Shown piece after piece: positions 1 through 11,205 of a stretch of DNA of 64,000 nt. Source of the DNA: Clytia hemisphaerica (lineage: Eukaryota > Cnidaria > Hydrozoa > Leptothecata > Clytiidae); contig CACVBU010001117.1 of the NCBI GenBank assembly GCA_902728285.1, forward strand, positions 1,054,001 to 1,118,000. Direction: 5' to 3'. Within the stretch, counting starts at the first letter, position 1. Each line of letters begins with the position of its first letter. Both the position numbers and the translations under genes were made by a program. The notes under the pieces are model-generated. The model worked only from the letters and a program-made list of their open reading frames with translations, was not told the DNA's origin and made no database searches.

Positions 1-202
1 TTAACTTGGATGAAAATCTGAAATGGTTATTTATGAAATATTTCTAAAATAATTAACCATATAAAACAGATTTAAACAGCTTTTTAAGATAAATTTGAAT
101 GGTTAAAAATAGTTTCAAGTGGTCAAGGACATAAGAGCTTTCCAAATAAAATCAAAATCAAAATTCCTATAATCCCTTGTAAATTATGGCGCTTACTATG
201 CA

Positions 203-708
203 CATTTTCTATAAGAACATCTAAAAATTTAAACGCCTTCAGATGTTCTTAACTATTTTTAAATTTCTAAGCATAAATGTTCTTAAACTGTATGTCGCTA
301 TTTTTGAGAGTATTTTTGTGTAATTTCTTATCGGGTGTTTTAGAGTCCGCAAAGAATTGAAATGGGCTCTTCCAGAAAAAATCCGTTCATGGGGGGTGGA
401 GGATGAATTGTCCAGGGGTATTTTAAAAATACCAAAAAATTGCAATGTCCAGGGGGTAAATTCCAATGCCCAGGGGTAATTTTTTGTGTCCAGGGGGTTG
501 ATTTGATGTTTGTCCAGGGGTATAACCCGTGTCCAGGGGGTTAAAAATCAAAATGTCCAGGGGTGATTCATGAAAGAAATAATATATCCTCCACCCCCCA
601 TGAACGGATTTTTTTCTGGAAGAGCCCAATGTTCTTAACTCGCGTTAAATATTTTGACAATCGAAGCCTTATATTCTTATATGGTTTGTTCTCATAAAAA
701 AACGTGTA
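203..708. mobile_element. MITE family B copy, split by a nested foldback
   Basis: This is one copy of the commonest small repeat in the window (family B). Its ends resemble ATAAGAACATC at the left and GTTCTCATAAAAAAACGTG at the right, and its interior reads like the other copies (GATGTTCTTAAC, GAGTCCGCAAAG, GAAGCCTTATATTC). It is interrupted by another element at 364-627. Removing that element and one copy of a 3-bp AAT duplication restores the interior sequence seen in other family B copies. It has no coding capacity and is a non-autonomous DNA transposon by structure. Confidence 0.6.
364..627. mobile_element. Foldback element family D with internal CCAGGGG repeats
   Basis: The terminal inverted repeats read GGGCTCTTCCAGAAAAA at the left and its complement at the right, followed inward by a GGGGGGTGGAGGAT arm and its complement. 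The middle holds about eight spaced copies of TGTCCAGGGG(G). The flanking AAT (361-363 and 628-630) is a 3-bp target duplication. Further copies at 35831-36095 and 58798-59082 also show AAT or ATT duplications. ORFs across it are repeat artefacts. Confidence 0.7.
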
Positions 709-777
709 TATGGGTAAGTGTTTAACATAGGCTGTATGACGTTTTGTTTGATTGTTTCAGGTCAAAAAACATCAGCT

Positions 778-875
778 CCCAGCTGGCACACAACGTTGTT
801 TCAACGTTCATCTAACATTATATGGACGTTGTGAACGTTAGATAAACGTCGAAAAAACGTTGTGTGCCAGCTGGG
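778..875. mobile_element. Short palindromic MITE (CCCAGCTGGCACACAACG ends)
   Basis: This is a 98-bp near-palindrome. The left arm begins CCCAGCTGGCACACAACGTT and the right arm is its complement. CAACGTT/AACGTT motifs recur within it. Similar ends are familiar from repeats in many aquatic animal genomes (from memory). No ORF and no obvious target duplication. Confidence 0.7.
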
Positions 876-2294
876 CTGTCATACAATCCTAGCAAACTCG
901 AACCCAGCCCCCGTGGCTTTACTAAGGACTCAGTAGGCTCTTGTATGTGAAACAATTTCAATTCTTTGGCATTCATCACTTCATGACTGATTTTCTTTGA
1001 GTCCCACGCCTTTATTTACAAAATCGCTAAACTTTTTTTGTGTGAAAACATAAACGTATTGGTAATATAGAGCCTTGAACGCGGCATACTCATTTTGAAA
1101 CACTTCAAGTTTTGAAGAGACATAACTAATAATGCGAATAGATTTTGGAGTGTTTTTTTTAATACCACTGTTTTCTAACTGTTCAAGGAGATTCTAACTC
1201 CGGCAAAAAATTTTGATAGAGGTACTTCAAACTTTTAAAGCTTCCAAAAACAAAATACTCCTGTATTTTAAATACCGACTTGGAGAGATCTTGGTATTTC
1301 TATGCATGTATTTACAAGCATTATGTAAAGATTATTATCTATAATCCCTTTAAGGAATTCAGCCTTCTTTTCCAACAATTGTTTGTTTAATCATCTATGA
1401 TAGCAGCTCTGAAACTGAAAAGTATGCAAAACTACAAGGATAAATGCCTGTTTTCGTTTATTTTCGTAAGGAAGTGAAACCCTAGTAAATGTACATTACA
1501 ATTTGATCACATTGCTAACAAGGAAATCGAAATTTCTAAAGGAAACTCAAGTGCATCATATACAATTATTAGTCGACCCTTGTTGTATACGCTGCAAAAT
1601 ATGTAGACTCTTTTTATAAGAACAACGAGGCTCAAAAAGGCCAAAAAAATAAGTACAACTTCACATAAATACGCCTATTTTTAATTAATTTTTGGAGTCA
1701 AAGTAGTTAAAAATTGGGTGCAAAGCCTAAAATATTTAAATTTTCAAAATATAAGAGCAGTATAAGAACAATTTAAAGCACAATTTTTTACAAAATTTAT
1801 TGCTTCCTATAGAATCCTCAATTGACAGGACGTAACATAGGTATTACTGGAAGCAAGGTTGTCAAAAGACACCAATATCTATTGTACGTTCAAAACAAAC
1901 AGATTGTAAAAAAACATACAATTATATAGTTGTTCAAATCGGAAGCTAAATTTGATACCCTATCATTAAATCTCTCAAAACATAAGATCCTTTTGATAGA
2001 CAGGTTTTCATTGGGCTCGTTTAGTTGGGAGGTCTTTCATAATAAACCAGCACTCTTTTTTGTTTAAAAATAACTTTCAATTAAGAAGAACTCAAAAGTC
2101 ATGAAAAATAGAACAGGTTTCAAAATGTTAATATAGTCGTTAAGTCTAATGAAGAACGTTTGAAATTTTCAAGCTCTTTTAAACTTTTCACTGATGTTTG
2201 AAGACTTAAATTCAATTAAAATTTAATCTGATAAATTTGAGGAAAACTAATGAAAGTTGCAATATTAGTTCGTTAAATTCCATATGGATAATCG
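876..2294. other. AT-rich non-coding stretch
   Basis: I see no supported gene. A degraded piece resembling family B (TTTTTATAAGAACAACGAGG) lies near 1610-1760. This stretch should hold further exons, or an intron, of the minus-strand gene that enters from the right, but I could not identify one. Confidence 0.4.
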
Positions 2295-2513
2295 TACACC
2301 CCTTCTCACTGACCCACTGGGAACCCTTCCAAAGTATCGTCCCCGGTGGAAAATTATCCTGATTGCAGAATATTATGCTATTTTTCCAATCCCCACTGAA
2401 TTTTCTGACTTGAAAAAAAAAAGAATTTAAATCCCCGGTCATAAAAAAATATGGGAATATCGATCCCATTCCACTGGCTGAAAATTCTACCGGGTCTGTG
2501 AGAAGGGAGTGTA
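2295..2513. mobile_element. Foldback repeat family P (CCACTGGG/CCCCGGT units)
   Basis: The ends are imperfect inverted repeats: TACACCCCTTCTCACTGACC on the left and a right end complementary to TACACTCCCTTCTCACAGACC. The interior carries several CCCACTGG or CCCCGGTNN motifs. Related sequence occurs at about 25388-25812, 50570-50690 and 57835-58085. No coding potential. Confidence 0.55.
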
Positions 2514-2634
2514 ATCATTGACTTAATTCTTTTTCAAACAAAGAGCGTGTAATGTGCTCGAAAAATGCCATTATGCAGATGAAACTGAAGGACTAAAGAT
2601 GTAACCGTTTAATGAAGAATCAATTCAGACTTAC

Positions 2635-2750
2635 CATTGTTGAGTAAGCAGTATATGAACATCCTCCTCCATTTTGGGATGTGTTTGAATCTGTTTCATC
2701 GACAGATACCTTGGGTGTTGATTGAACACTATCTGTTTGATCACCGAAAA
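2635..2750 (-). CDS. Downstream coding exon of the same gene
   Basis: The acceptor CATTTCAG and donor ATG|GTAAGT flank 116 nt. With the single base left by exon 1 this gives 39 codons: a polar Ser/Thr/Asp-rich segment with VQSTPKVSVDETDS, then GGGCSYTAYSTM. The composition matches the disordered style of exon 1. The exon ends in phase 0, and the next exon is either left of the window or too short for me to see. Confidence 0.6.
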
Positions 2751-5700
2751 CTGAAATGGAAAAACAAGAGAAAATTATACAAACTTTTTGCCTAAACATC
2801 ACACAGCTGAGTCTTTTAAATTCAGACCTCTTTCACTCGTTTTCTCGTCCCTTCAGTTAATAATGCCTTGTAAACCTTATTCCATATCTTACAGCTTGGT
2901 GTACCTAGATATTTGTAAACCCTGGGACTGCAAAATATTAGTTGCGTGCAAGCATTGAATAGATAAAGAAAGTTTCCAGACTGGATATTCAGGGATAAGC
3001 TGGAGTTTTTACAAGATACTTAACTAATTGGTCATTTAAAGTGATAGAGATAATACGTTCTTTAGAAAAAGTAATAAGATTCTTTTATTAATCTTAACAA
3101 CCAACCAAATCAAATAAGAACTTGTAAGAACTCCAGCTTGTCCCGATATTCAGACAAGAGAAAACACAACGACGAGAAAGTAATCGCCTATCCAAAATTT
3201 CATACAAATACCCCTTTGAAGTAAAGACTGCGAACAAATCAAAAATAAATTGAAAATAATACCATGTTCAAACTGCCGTAAGAAATGTGGCATAGGTAGA
3301 TCATTGTACAAACTGACATTACGAAAAGGTGGCTCCTTTATAAAGCAATGCCGTTGGTAATCTTTGTACCATCGCAACACACTAAGGCACATTGTTAAAA
3401 AACACACTTGACAAAACGAAACGAAACGATAAATGAAATGATTCTAGTTGTAGTAAGGCTGTCTCTTGATTCGATTAGAAACACAAATTACAATCAATTT
3501 TGACAGTAATGAAGTATGGTTTTACACATTTTCTGACCACAATGATAATTTTTGGCTTTCGTTCCAATTTCGAACAAAGAAAGGTATTTATTAGAATATT
3601 AAAAGCACGTTCATCGAATTGCCTTAATGATTTCATTAAGTCTTGACTTAATAGGAATTTGATTTCTTAACGACCTCTTTATCATCTGAAGATGGATTTT
3701 TGATGAAGGAGGCATTTTGCAATGGTAATGACCACTGCTTTATGATTTCTTAGTTTTCGAAACTAGAGCATTGAATTCAAAATGAGGTGCCCAAGTCCTT
3801 ATGAAGAAGTGAATGAGTGAAGTGAAAAATTATTTTTTTATAAGAACATCCAAATTTTTCAAGTCTTGGGTAACTATAATTCTGGTAGTTTATAGATTCT
3901 GAAAGAATTACTGAACTTTATCAACACAATGAAAATATAAATCTCGCATACAGCACTGTTATTTGACCTTTCTCAACATATTTAAGGCTACTATAATGAG
4001 TTAAAGGTTAAAGTGATTGAAAAAATGTTTTCTTTGAAATCCTTTTAAATGCATCGTAGACGAAGCTCGGTACCAAAACTCCAAAATTTGAGGCTCGACT
4101 ACTAATCCTTGTAAATTGAGAAACGTATAAGCAGGCATTATGCAATACAATTGGATACAAAAAATAACTTAATCCCCTAATATTTATATTAGTCATTAGA
4201 AAGTTCACTCAAAAAAAATGTATGGCTTAAAACTTTAAGCAATAAAAATTTTAGTCAAATATTATGTTGGATAGTATTTGACTTGAATTTTGATATTTGA
4301 TGAATTTTCAGTATACTTTTCAAAGACTGACGTTCGCCTTATTGTTTATATTTTCTGAACGATTAATCCCTTACTTCTAAACTATAAGGATTAACTTATT
4401 TACAAAAGGATTTCATATGTAACAAAGTTAAGTTCAAGTCAATGGTATTATTTTTCATGGCATCTATGAAAAGATGAGTGACATTTTATATGTTTTTTTT
4501 ATAAGATTATCAAAAAGTTTTGAACCATTGGACGTTCTTAACTTTTTGGGTATTAAAGCCTAAAAAAATCTTTTTCTTCGGAATTTTGCTAGAGCATTTT
4601 TAGTAAAATTTCCTAATAAGTTGTATGTTCTAGAGCCTGTAAAGTCGTTAGATGTTCTTTAATGTTTAGCCTCGAAGCCCTATTTTCCTTTATACTTTGT
4701 TGTAATAACTAAGACGTGTAACAATATATTCAAACTTATCCCCTGCTTGGAAATTTTACTGATAGAAAATCTGTAGTCAAAGCTTGAAAAATCGCACTAC
4801 TATTTCAAAAATATGTCTTATGTAACAACAATTTGTCATTTCATCTACGAGTACAAATTGTCATTCGTTAAACGTATTGACCTTTTTTTGCTTTTCATAC
4901 ATACAATACACGTTCTTTTTATAACAACATCCAAAATTTTTGAAGCCTTCGAATGTTGTTAACTTTTTGAATTTTAAGCCTATAATGTTCTTAAACATGT
5001 TCTTATTTCACCATTTTGTAAATATTTTTCACCATTTTCCTAAGAAATCTGGTGTTTTTGAGTCCCCAAAGCCTTAAAATGTTTTTAGCTTGTTCTTAAG
5101 ATTTTGGCCACCGAAGCCTTATGTTCTTATATAGTTTGTTCTTATAAAAAACGTATATACTTATACCTTAAACATGTATTGGCTCTCTCACGAATTCGCA
5201 CACTTTATTTTAACGAGTACTCATTTGTCATGTGTCAAGAACTTTCTCCTTTAATGGAGTGTTAAGCAGTAAGAAAGAAAGACAAAACTAACATAAAGTG
5301 AACATGAAATTTAAAACCCCTAATCATAATTTATCTGGAAAATATAAAATTCATGTATCAATGAAGGTATATCAGAGGTGTATATTTTAACAGTTGATAA
5401 CATACTTTCCAGTTTCTAGTTTCTCCAATTTTCTTTCAAAAGATTAAACTTTATTAACCTTTCGTGAAGTACCTAAAAGTAACATTTTTTTATAAGCATA
5501 ACGCTTATAAGCATATGAAGGCTCAGATTGGCAGAATTTCTAAACATAACATAAGCATATATGTCAGCCTGAAATATTTTTCCAGTTGTCATTTTTATCT
5601 GTTTAAAAAGGTTTGGTAGAGGTCAAGGAAAAAAATCTTTCCATGGTTTCCTACATTCCACTGCTCCCAAAATCGGAACAAATTTCTACAAAACTTCTAA

Positions 5701-8700
5701 ATTTTCACTAAAAGCTTGGCTCGAGGTAAATCATAAGCATGGTTCATAAGCATATAATAAGCATAACCTATGCCTGGATGCTTTGAGAACTTAAGCATAC
5801 ACGAGCCTGACCAAAGGGCATACACTTGCTTATAAAAACAACAACATGTACATAGAGTTTTATCGTTCATGCGATCGCTAGATTAAGGCAAGACAGAATT
5901 CCAAACTTATAACCTTTAAACTTTATCCTTCATTTCTTGGACAAGACAAACATCTACCTAAACAAAACGTAACTTTAGTCATAAGTGTCGTAACTATTCA
6001 ATTTAATATTTTCTTCCAAGTGTACGTGCTTTTAAAAAAGCTCAGAAATTTATTTTTGACTTTAGTTGATTTCCATTATTTTTAAGGAAGCACAAGCTAG
6101 ATCTAGACACAACCTAAAAATTGTAAAGATCTACTTCTTGGGAATTTTTACCGCTTTAATCCCCTGTTTGGCTGATCACTAAGGAAGCTTTACGCTTTTG
6201 CTTTGTCGCAAAAGCTCTAAAAAGGGAAAATAGACTGTTTTTCATCTCAAAAAGGAGTTGCGACTTTTTTAAGGAATTTTTCTTATCTCTGACAACCTAC
6301 GTAAATGGGAGGCAAATGCACTCGAAAAAAATATTTTCAAAAACAATAAAAAGGAAAGCCAGCGAAAAGAAGGGTAAAGGCATCAAATTCTCCGCTTTTG
6401 CAATCGCTTGAAAAAAAAAGACTTCACGAAAATCAAATAAACTAAGAATGTTGAAATTTTTTTTGATGTCATTGGTGGTAGATTGGGCCTGGACTGAGTC
6501 TCAATTTGCGCACATCATATTTTTTTCCCTGCGTAATATTATTACGGTGGGAAAAATATTCTTGACACAGACAAGATGATGTCATCAAAAACAATTAATG
6601 TTGTCAAAATATGAAATAAATTTGATTACAAAAATGACAAGTTAAACGATTGTCAACCTAGTTTAAGAAATTTATGAATTTTAGAATTCGTATAATCAAA
6701 TTTTGCAAATAATACTGGAAGCCTGTGACAGGAAACATGATTTTTAAAGTAAACTTAAAATTTGACATTTTTTGGCATTTTATGGTTGAATTTTGACATT
6801 TAATGACAAGTAATTATCAGGACTAGTTGAAATATAACTTTTTAATAATATTACTCGAACTAGGTCAGCTAAAATGGTTTTCTTTCAGCAAATTTAGTCC
6901 TGCTTTTTATCAAACATTCTTAAGAATCTTTTCATTTTTTCTCGCGAACTCTCACCTTTTCAAATAAGTTTGTACAAACGAATTCCAAATATAGAGGTAA
7001 AAAAAAAGCCGATAGCTATTATTATATAAGAAAATTCACAGATTAGCAAAATGGTATGATATAAAATAACATTGATTAACAGTCATGGGAACAATATTGC
7101 AAAACCACAACCCCCCCGTAAAACGTGCCCCCGTTTTTTGCAAGGATGGAAAGATTTCAGGATGGAAATAACATTGAAAACACCCACACTCAAAAGATGA
7201 TAATTGGTGTTGTAAATATTTTTGATACTTTTATAATTGCATCTGCCATATTGGTTATTATCCTTATTGAAAATATTACATACGGTAACCGAAGCTCTAA
7301 GATACGGTTCCTACACGTCATTCAGTGTTGACCCTTAATGACGTCAAATTCGTATCCAAGGACGTCAAAGCATGCAAGACGAATTTCCTTTGAAATCACT
7401 AAAGTCTTCAAACGTTACTACAAAAATATTATTTCAGACATCAGATGAAATCCTTCGCCAGGCATATAAAATGCAGAACGAGAAAAAACATGCTTTGATT
7501 TTAGATGTAGTAGATAAATCTATTGCGTTAAGGATCATTTTTGTTTAAAGCTTTTGTTTGACCTGATGTTTTTCCGTGCGTAACCTTAACTTTCTGCTAA
7601 TCCTAATTTTTCGTCTACACTTAGCATCTGAATGATATAAAAATATCACGAACCCAAAATTATGAGAAGATCTGACACTACACTTAAATATATTTATGGG
7701 AAAAAGTAGACGAACAGTGACAGAAAGATAAACATGACCATCTACAACCAGTCGAATCAATTTTTTAATGGAAAAGCCAGCTTTATTTCTTCTATCTTCA
7801 GATATGTTACAGAGTTACTAATTCTGAGAAGAAGTATCGCTTGCAAAATAAGGGAAATGATATCGCAATTAAAAGTTACAGTCAAAAAAGCGTTAAAATT
7901 CTGAATTAATGAATGAATGAACGAGATGAATTCAAATAGATTCACTCTTAATATTAATTAGATCCCAAATTGGAAAATATAAAGTGACTAGTTACCCCTT
8001 AAAACTGCTCCTGTAGGTTGAAGCAGAAAGAGAGAAGAAAATAAAAAACAACTAAAAGAAGAAAGAACTTACATTTACGGTTTGTTTGTGGTGAGCTTGC
8101 ATGTTCCCTCGTTGCATCTGATTTGACCAATAGCTCACGTCTTCGCTTTTCCAAAAAGCCTGACATATTCTGGTAGCTATCTTCTGAAAAAGGTGGTGTT
8201 GTGCCAGCAGTAGGGGTCATGATCTCCTGGTCTTGCTCCTCCTCCTCCAGGTTATCCAGCTGTTGTCGGTAGAGAAGATGTATGTTGTTGTTATCAAAAG
8301 GCTGCACCGAAGCCATTCCTGATGTCCCTCCAGCGATATCGACATCCATGTTCAATGCATCATAACTGTCCACGATAACGTTTAACGTGTTTTGATCAGA
8401 TACTAATTCTACTTCTTCTGGAAGATGGGGATATGGCATGGCTGCAAATGCAGTTGACATTTTTCGTGTTGGACCAGAATCATTGGCGTCATCTTGCATG
8501 AAATGTGGGAATCCTCCTCCAAAAGCTGTGGAGATCTTACGACTTAGACTACTGGATGGTTCAGCAACACCATCGAACGAGTTGGATATTTCCGACGTGT
8601 CACGTTGGTAAACAGAACGTCGCCGCTGCGGTAAGGAATCCAACGCGTGTAGATGCACGATACCAGTTTTCCGACGTCGTTGCCTTGGCAATGTTGCCGG

Positions 8701-11205
8701 TAGCTCTGGTACCATATTACGAAATTCATTTGGCATATTATTGTCAAAAGTATTTGCACGACTTCTGATTTGGTCTTCTAAAGGGTCTAAAGGATCTAAT
8801 GAGATAGCTTCTAAATTTGAAGTTAAATCAATGTTAGGTGCATTTTTCAGATCCTTTAGATTCACGTAGTTCTTTTCCGTTGGTTTGTCAAAATCGTCTA
8901 AACCATCATTATGATCATCATAGTAAGATCGCTCACGTTGAAGAGCGATTTGTGATAAATCAGGACGATGGATGACAGAGACTTTTGGTTGATCATCAAC
9001 AGCTTCACTAGCACTGCAACTCTGACTGGTCGTTTCTGTTTCATCCTGTGATAAGCTAGTACTCAAAGCTGTCGTCCTTATATTCGGTACCACAGGAGTT
9101 TCATCTTGGTACCATGGCGCATTCGATAATGGATGGTTAATACTGTTTATTTCGTGTGATTTATTCCTTCGTAGCGGCTTCTTAATAGGTTGTGTAGGTT
9201 GTGGGTTGTACGAAAACTTTCGGCGCGGTTTGCTTGTTTTTCTAACATCATTGGCAAGAGCATTTTTCTGCCAAGAAGGTAACGAAGATGGCTCCTCAGA
9301 TTCTGATAAATCAGTATTACCCTCACTACTGCTTACTCCACCAAATTCTTCTTTCTGGTACGATAATTTAGCTTGTCTTTGCCATGAAGGAAGACCTGTA
9401 TCAGAGATTTCGGTGTTAAAATCACTATCGGGTCCTGATGTTCCGAAATCTAAATCATCTTCATCATCAATGTCCTCATTTTCCTCAGCGATTCCCCAAT
9501 CATCGTTCACATCATCAATAGTGTTCAGACCTATATCATGCTTTTTATTGTCATTACATTCCAGTGTATAATTACCACATCGGCAAATCATACTCCTTGA
9601 TTTGCGTTGATCAATAAGTTCACTTTCAGGGATTGTTGAGTTAGGTTCTAAGGGAGAAAATTTTTCACCGAAATCATAGTTTGTGCTTCCGAACATTCTC
9701 ATTGGTAGAGAGCGACGCCTTTCTTTTGGTGGAGAAGGTGAAAGGCTTTCAGTGTTATTAAAGTGTTGATTGTTGACAATTTGAAGATAATGAAGTTTGT
9801 TGTTAATTGTCTGTGTTGCCATATCGACCGTTTGCGTTGATTGGTCAACTAACTGAGTATTGGCAGCACTCGTTCGCCGACGCTGTGGAGCCGGAGTGTT
9901 GGCTGAAAATTTACGATGAAGTTCAACAAAAGATAGTTTACGTTCTTCTTCTTTATAACGATTGTTTGTTTCAGATTGTCGCCGAAGTTGTGTCACTTGT
10001 TGTGAACTGAGTTGTAAGTGTTGTGAAGTTTTACGACTTGGTGGTCGGGATTTTGGTTTTTCCTCTGTCACTGTTTCTTCTACTGGTTGGACAGAGGCTG
10101 AAATTTTTTTCTTAATAGCCTCTTCTCCTGTTGAATTGTTCGTAACATCTCGAGAACGTTTCTTACCGAAAAACGATGAAACTTTCGCTGATATGGATCG
10201 ATGAACTTTAGGTCTAGGTTCAATTTTTTCAATTCGTTCCGTTTCGTCAGAAGTAATAGTGGTATTCCGTCGACGCGCTGGTTTAATTTTATCCAGACCA
10301 TCGCTCTCGTTGCTTTTATTGTTCTCGTTGCTTTTATTGTTCTCGTTAATTTTATCTTGAGCGTTCGATTCTTTCTTAGATGTGCGTTTCTTTTTATCGC
10401 GTAAACTATAAATAGTAGATGTCTCATTATTTGCTTTTTGTTGGGAATTAATTTTCTCAGTCCATAATCCAATTTTCTTACTGGTTGATTGACGACCAAG
10501 TTTATTATTCAAATTCGAGTTAAAAGTACTTGATGTTTTAGGGACTCTTGCTTTCTCTTTCATAGATGAATATCCTAAATCTTCACGACTGATATCTGAG
10601 AGTTTCTTAGAACTGGATCTTCGAGAAACGGCTGGTGATGAGTCTGTAGAGCTCATTAATTCGTCAATAGAAATGTCCGAAAATTTACGATCATCCTCAA
10701 AAGGTGTTTCACTATGTCCGGTAAAATGAGTATGTAGCGGAAAATTATTATCTGATGAGGAAGAACTGACTCCTGAAGATGACTTCTTCTTTTTAACGTT
10801 TTCCGAATAATGTGTTGTAGATCGTGTCGAATTAAACATGACAGACGTTTTACGATTCCTTTGGATCAAGTTACGAGTATAGTTTTTCGTTAGTTCGGTA
10901 TTCTTTGTTTGATTATCTTGAATATGTGAAGCATCAAATGAAATAAATTCATCATCATACGAATTCTCATTAGTATCATTATCGTAATTAATTTCGCTAC
11001 GTTTTCGATCGAATATCATTGGTACATCGACAGGATTGGATATTTTACGAGTAGGTGTAATTTTACGCGTAAACGATTTCTCGTAATCGGGTTGGAGAGA
11101 GTTAAATCCATTGTACTTACGACCATTATTCTTCGGGATTACGATGGGAACGGAACTTTTTCGCTGTGGTTTCGTCTTTTTTTCGAACGTATCTTTATTC
11201 ACCAT
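2635..11205 (-). CDS. 5' part of a gene for a large disordered basic-x-Ser-rich protein
   Basis: This is a minus-strand gene whose 3' end lies beyond the left edge. Translation most likely starts at the ATG at 11205-11203 (context GATCATGG); the longer open frame begins with a non-ATG codon. Exon 1 (8073-11205) gives 1044 codons plus one base and ends at AAAT|GTAAGT. An exon at 2635-2750 has acceptor TTTCAG, donor ATG|GTAAGT and the matching phase, adding 39 codons. A possible 144-nt exon at 3263-3406 fits the same phase. The protein shows no transmembrane segment or fold I recognise. It is rich in Ser, Arg, Lys, Asn and acidic runs, with many basic-x-Ser motifs (RKIS, RKTS, RKFS, RRRS) typical of AGC-kinase or 14-3-3 sites. 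I infer a phospho-regulated scaffold or the cytoplasmic tail of a bigger protein; the identity is unknown. Confidence 0.75.
3263..3406 (-). CDS. Possible in-frame cassette exon of the same gene
   Basis: On the minus strand an acceptor (TTTTGTCAAG) and a donor (CATG|GTATTA) bound 144 nt that are open in the phase left by exon 1. They return to the phase needed by the exon at 2635-2750. It would encode 48 residues including LRWYKDYQRHCFIKEPPF. Because 144 is a multiple of three, the transcript stays in frame with or without it. The pyrimidine tract is modest and I recognise no homologue, so this stays tentative. Confidence 0.35.
4490..4717. mobile_element. MITE family B copy
   Basis: The left part reads TTTTTTTTATAAGATTATC and the interior contains GGACGTTCTTAAC; the right end is AAGACGTG followed by TA. 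The layout matches the copies at 4909-5155 and 34062-34272. It is non-coding and lies inside the large intron of the left gene. Confidence 0.6.
4909..5155. mobile_element. MITE family B copy
   Basis: It starts TA|CACGTTCTTTTTATAACA and ends GTTCTTATAAAAAACGTA|TA. TA flanks both ends, consistent with a TA target duplication as in Tc1/mariner-type elements. The body is built from alternating GTTCTTA and AAGCC blocks. No ORF. Confidence 0.7.
5484..5837. mobile_element. MITE family A (ATAAGCAT repeats)
   Basis: The ends are TTTTTTATAAGCATAACGC on the left and TTGCTTATAAAAA on the right. The interior repeats ATAAGCATA and the sequence GGTTTGGTAGAGGTCAAGG. A full-length relative sits at 46168-46518 and shares most of the interior. 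A smaller relative at 30964-31250 has a 5-bp ACATG duplication. Confidence 0.7.
8073..11205 (-). CDS. First coding exon of the disordered Ser/Arg-rich protein
   Basis: This is one uninterrupted 3133-nt coding exon. Visible features in order: an N-terminal basic region with RKIT/RKIS motifs (about residues 1-60), Ser-rich stretches, Lys/Asn repeats NENNKSNENNKSNES (about 290-305), and a CRCGNYTLEC cysteine cluster (about 540). An acidic block then precedes two LPSWQ motifs (about residues 602 and 640). Near 889 and 914 are two copies of RK(I/M)STAF, each followed by a PH-containing segment. A Glu-rich stretch (about 990) and FLEKRRREL lie near the exon end. The paired motifs suggest short internal duplications. 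After the donor the frame runs into intronic hydrophobic codons and a stop, which are not protein. Confidence 0.85.

Larger units (their letters stand above)
3407..8072 (-). other. Large intron of the left gene, filled with repeats
   Basis: The intron is bounded by GTAAGT at 8072 and a candidate acceptor near 3407 (or 2751 if the small exon is skipped). It contains two family B MITE copies, a family A MITE and fragments of others. Between about 5840 and 7990 it is AT-rich sequence in which I find no gene. Confidence 0.5.

Noticed and set aside
423..629. 68-codon minus-strand ORF with repeated PLD/PPG residues
   Set aside because: It is a translation of the CCAGGGG tandem units inside a foldback element.
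7999..8072. C-terminal hydrophobic tail (KFFLLLVVFYFLLSF) of the big exon as a membrane anchor
   Set aside because: It follows a strong splice donor (AAAT|GTAAGT) and is intron read-through; a matching acceptor exists at 2750.
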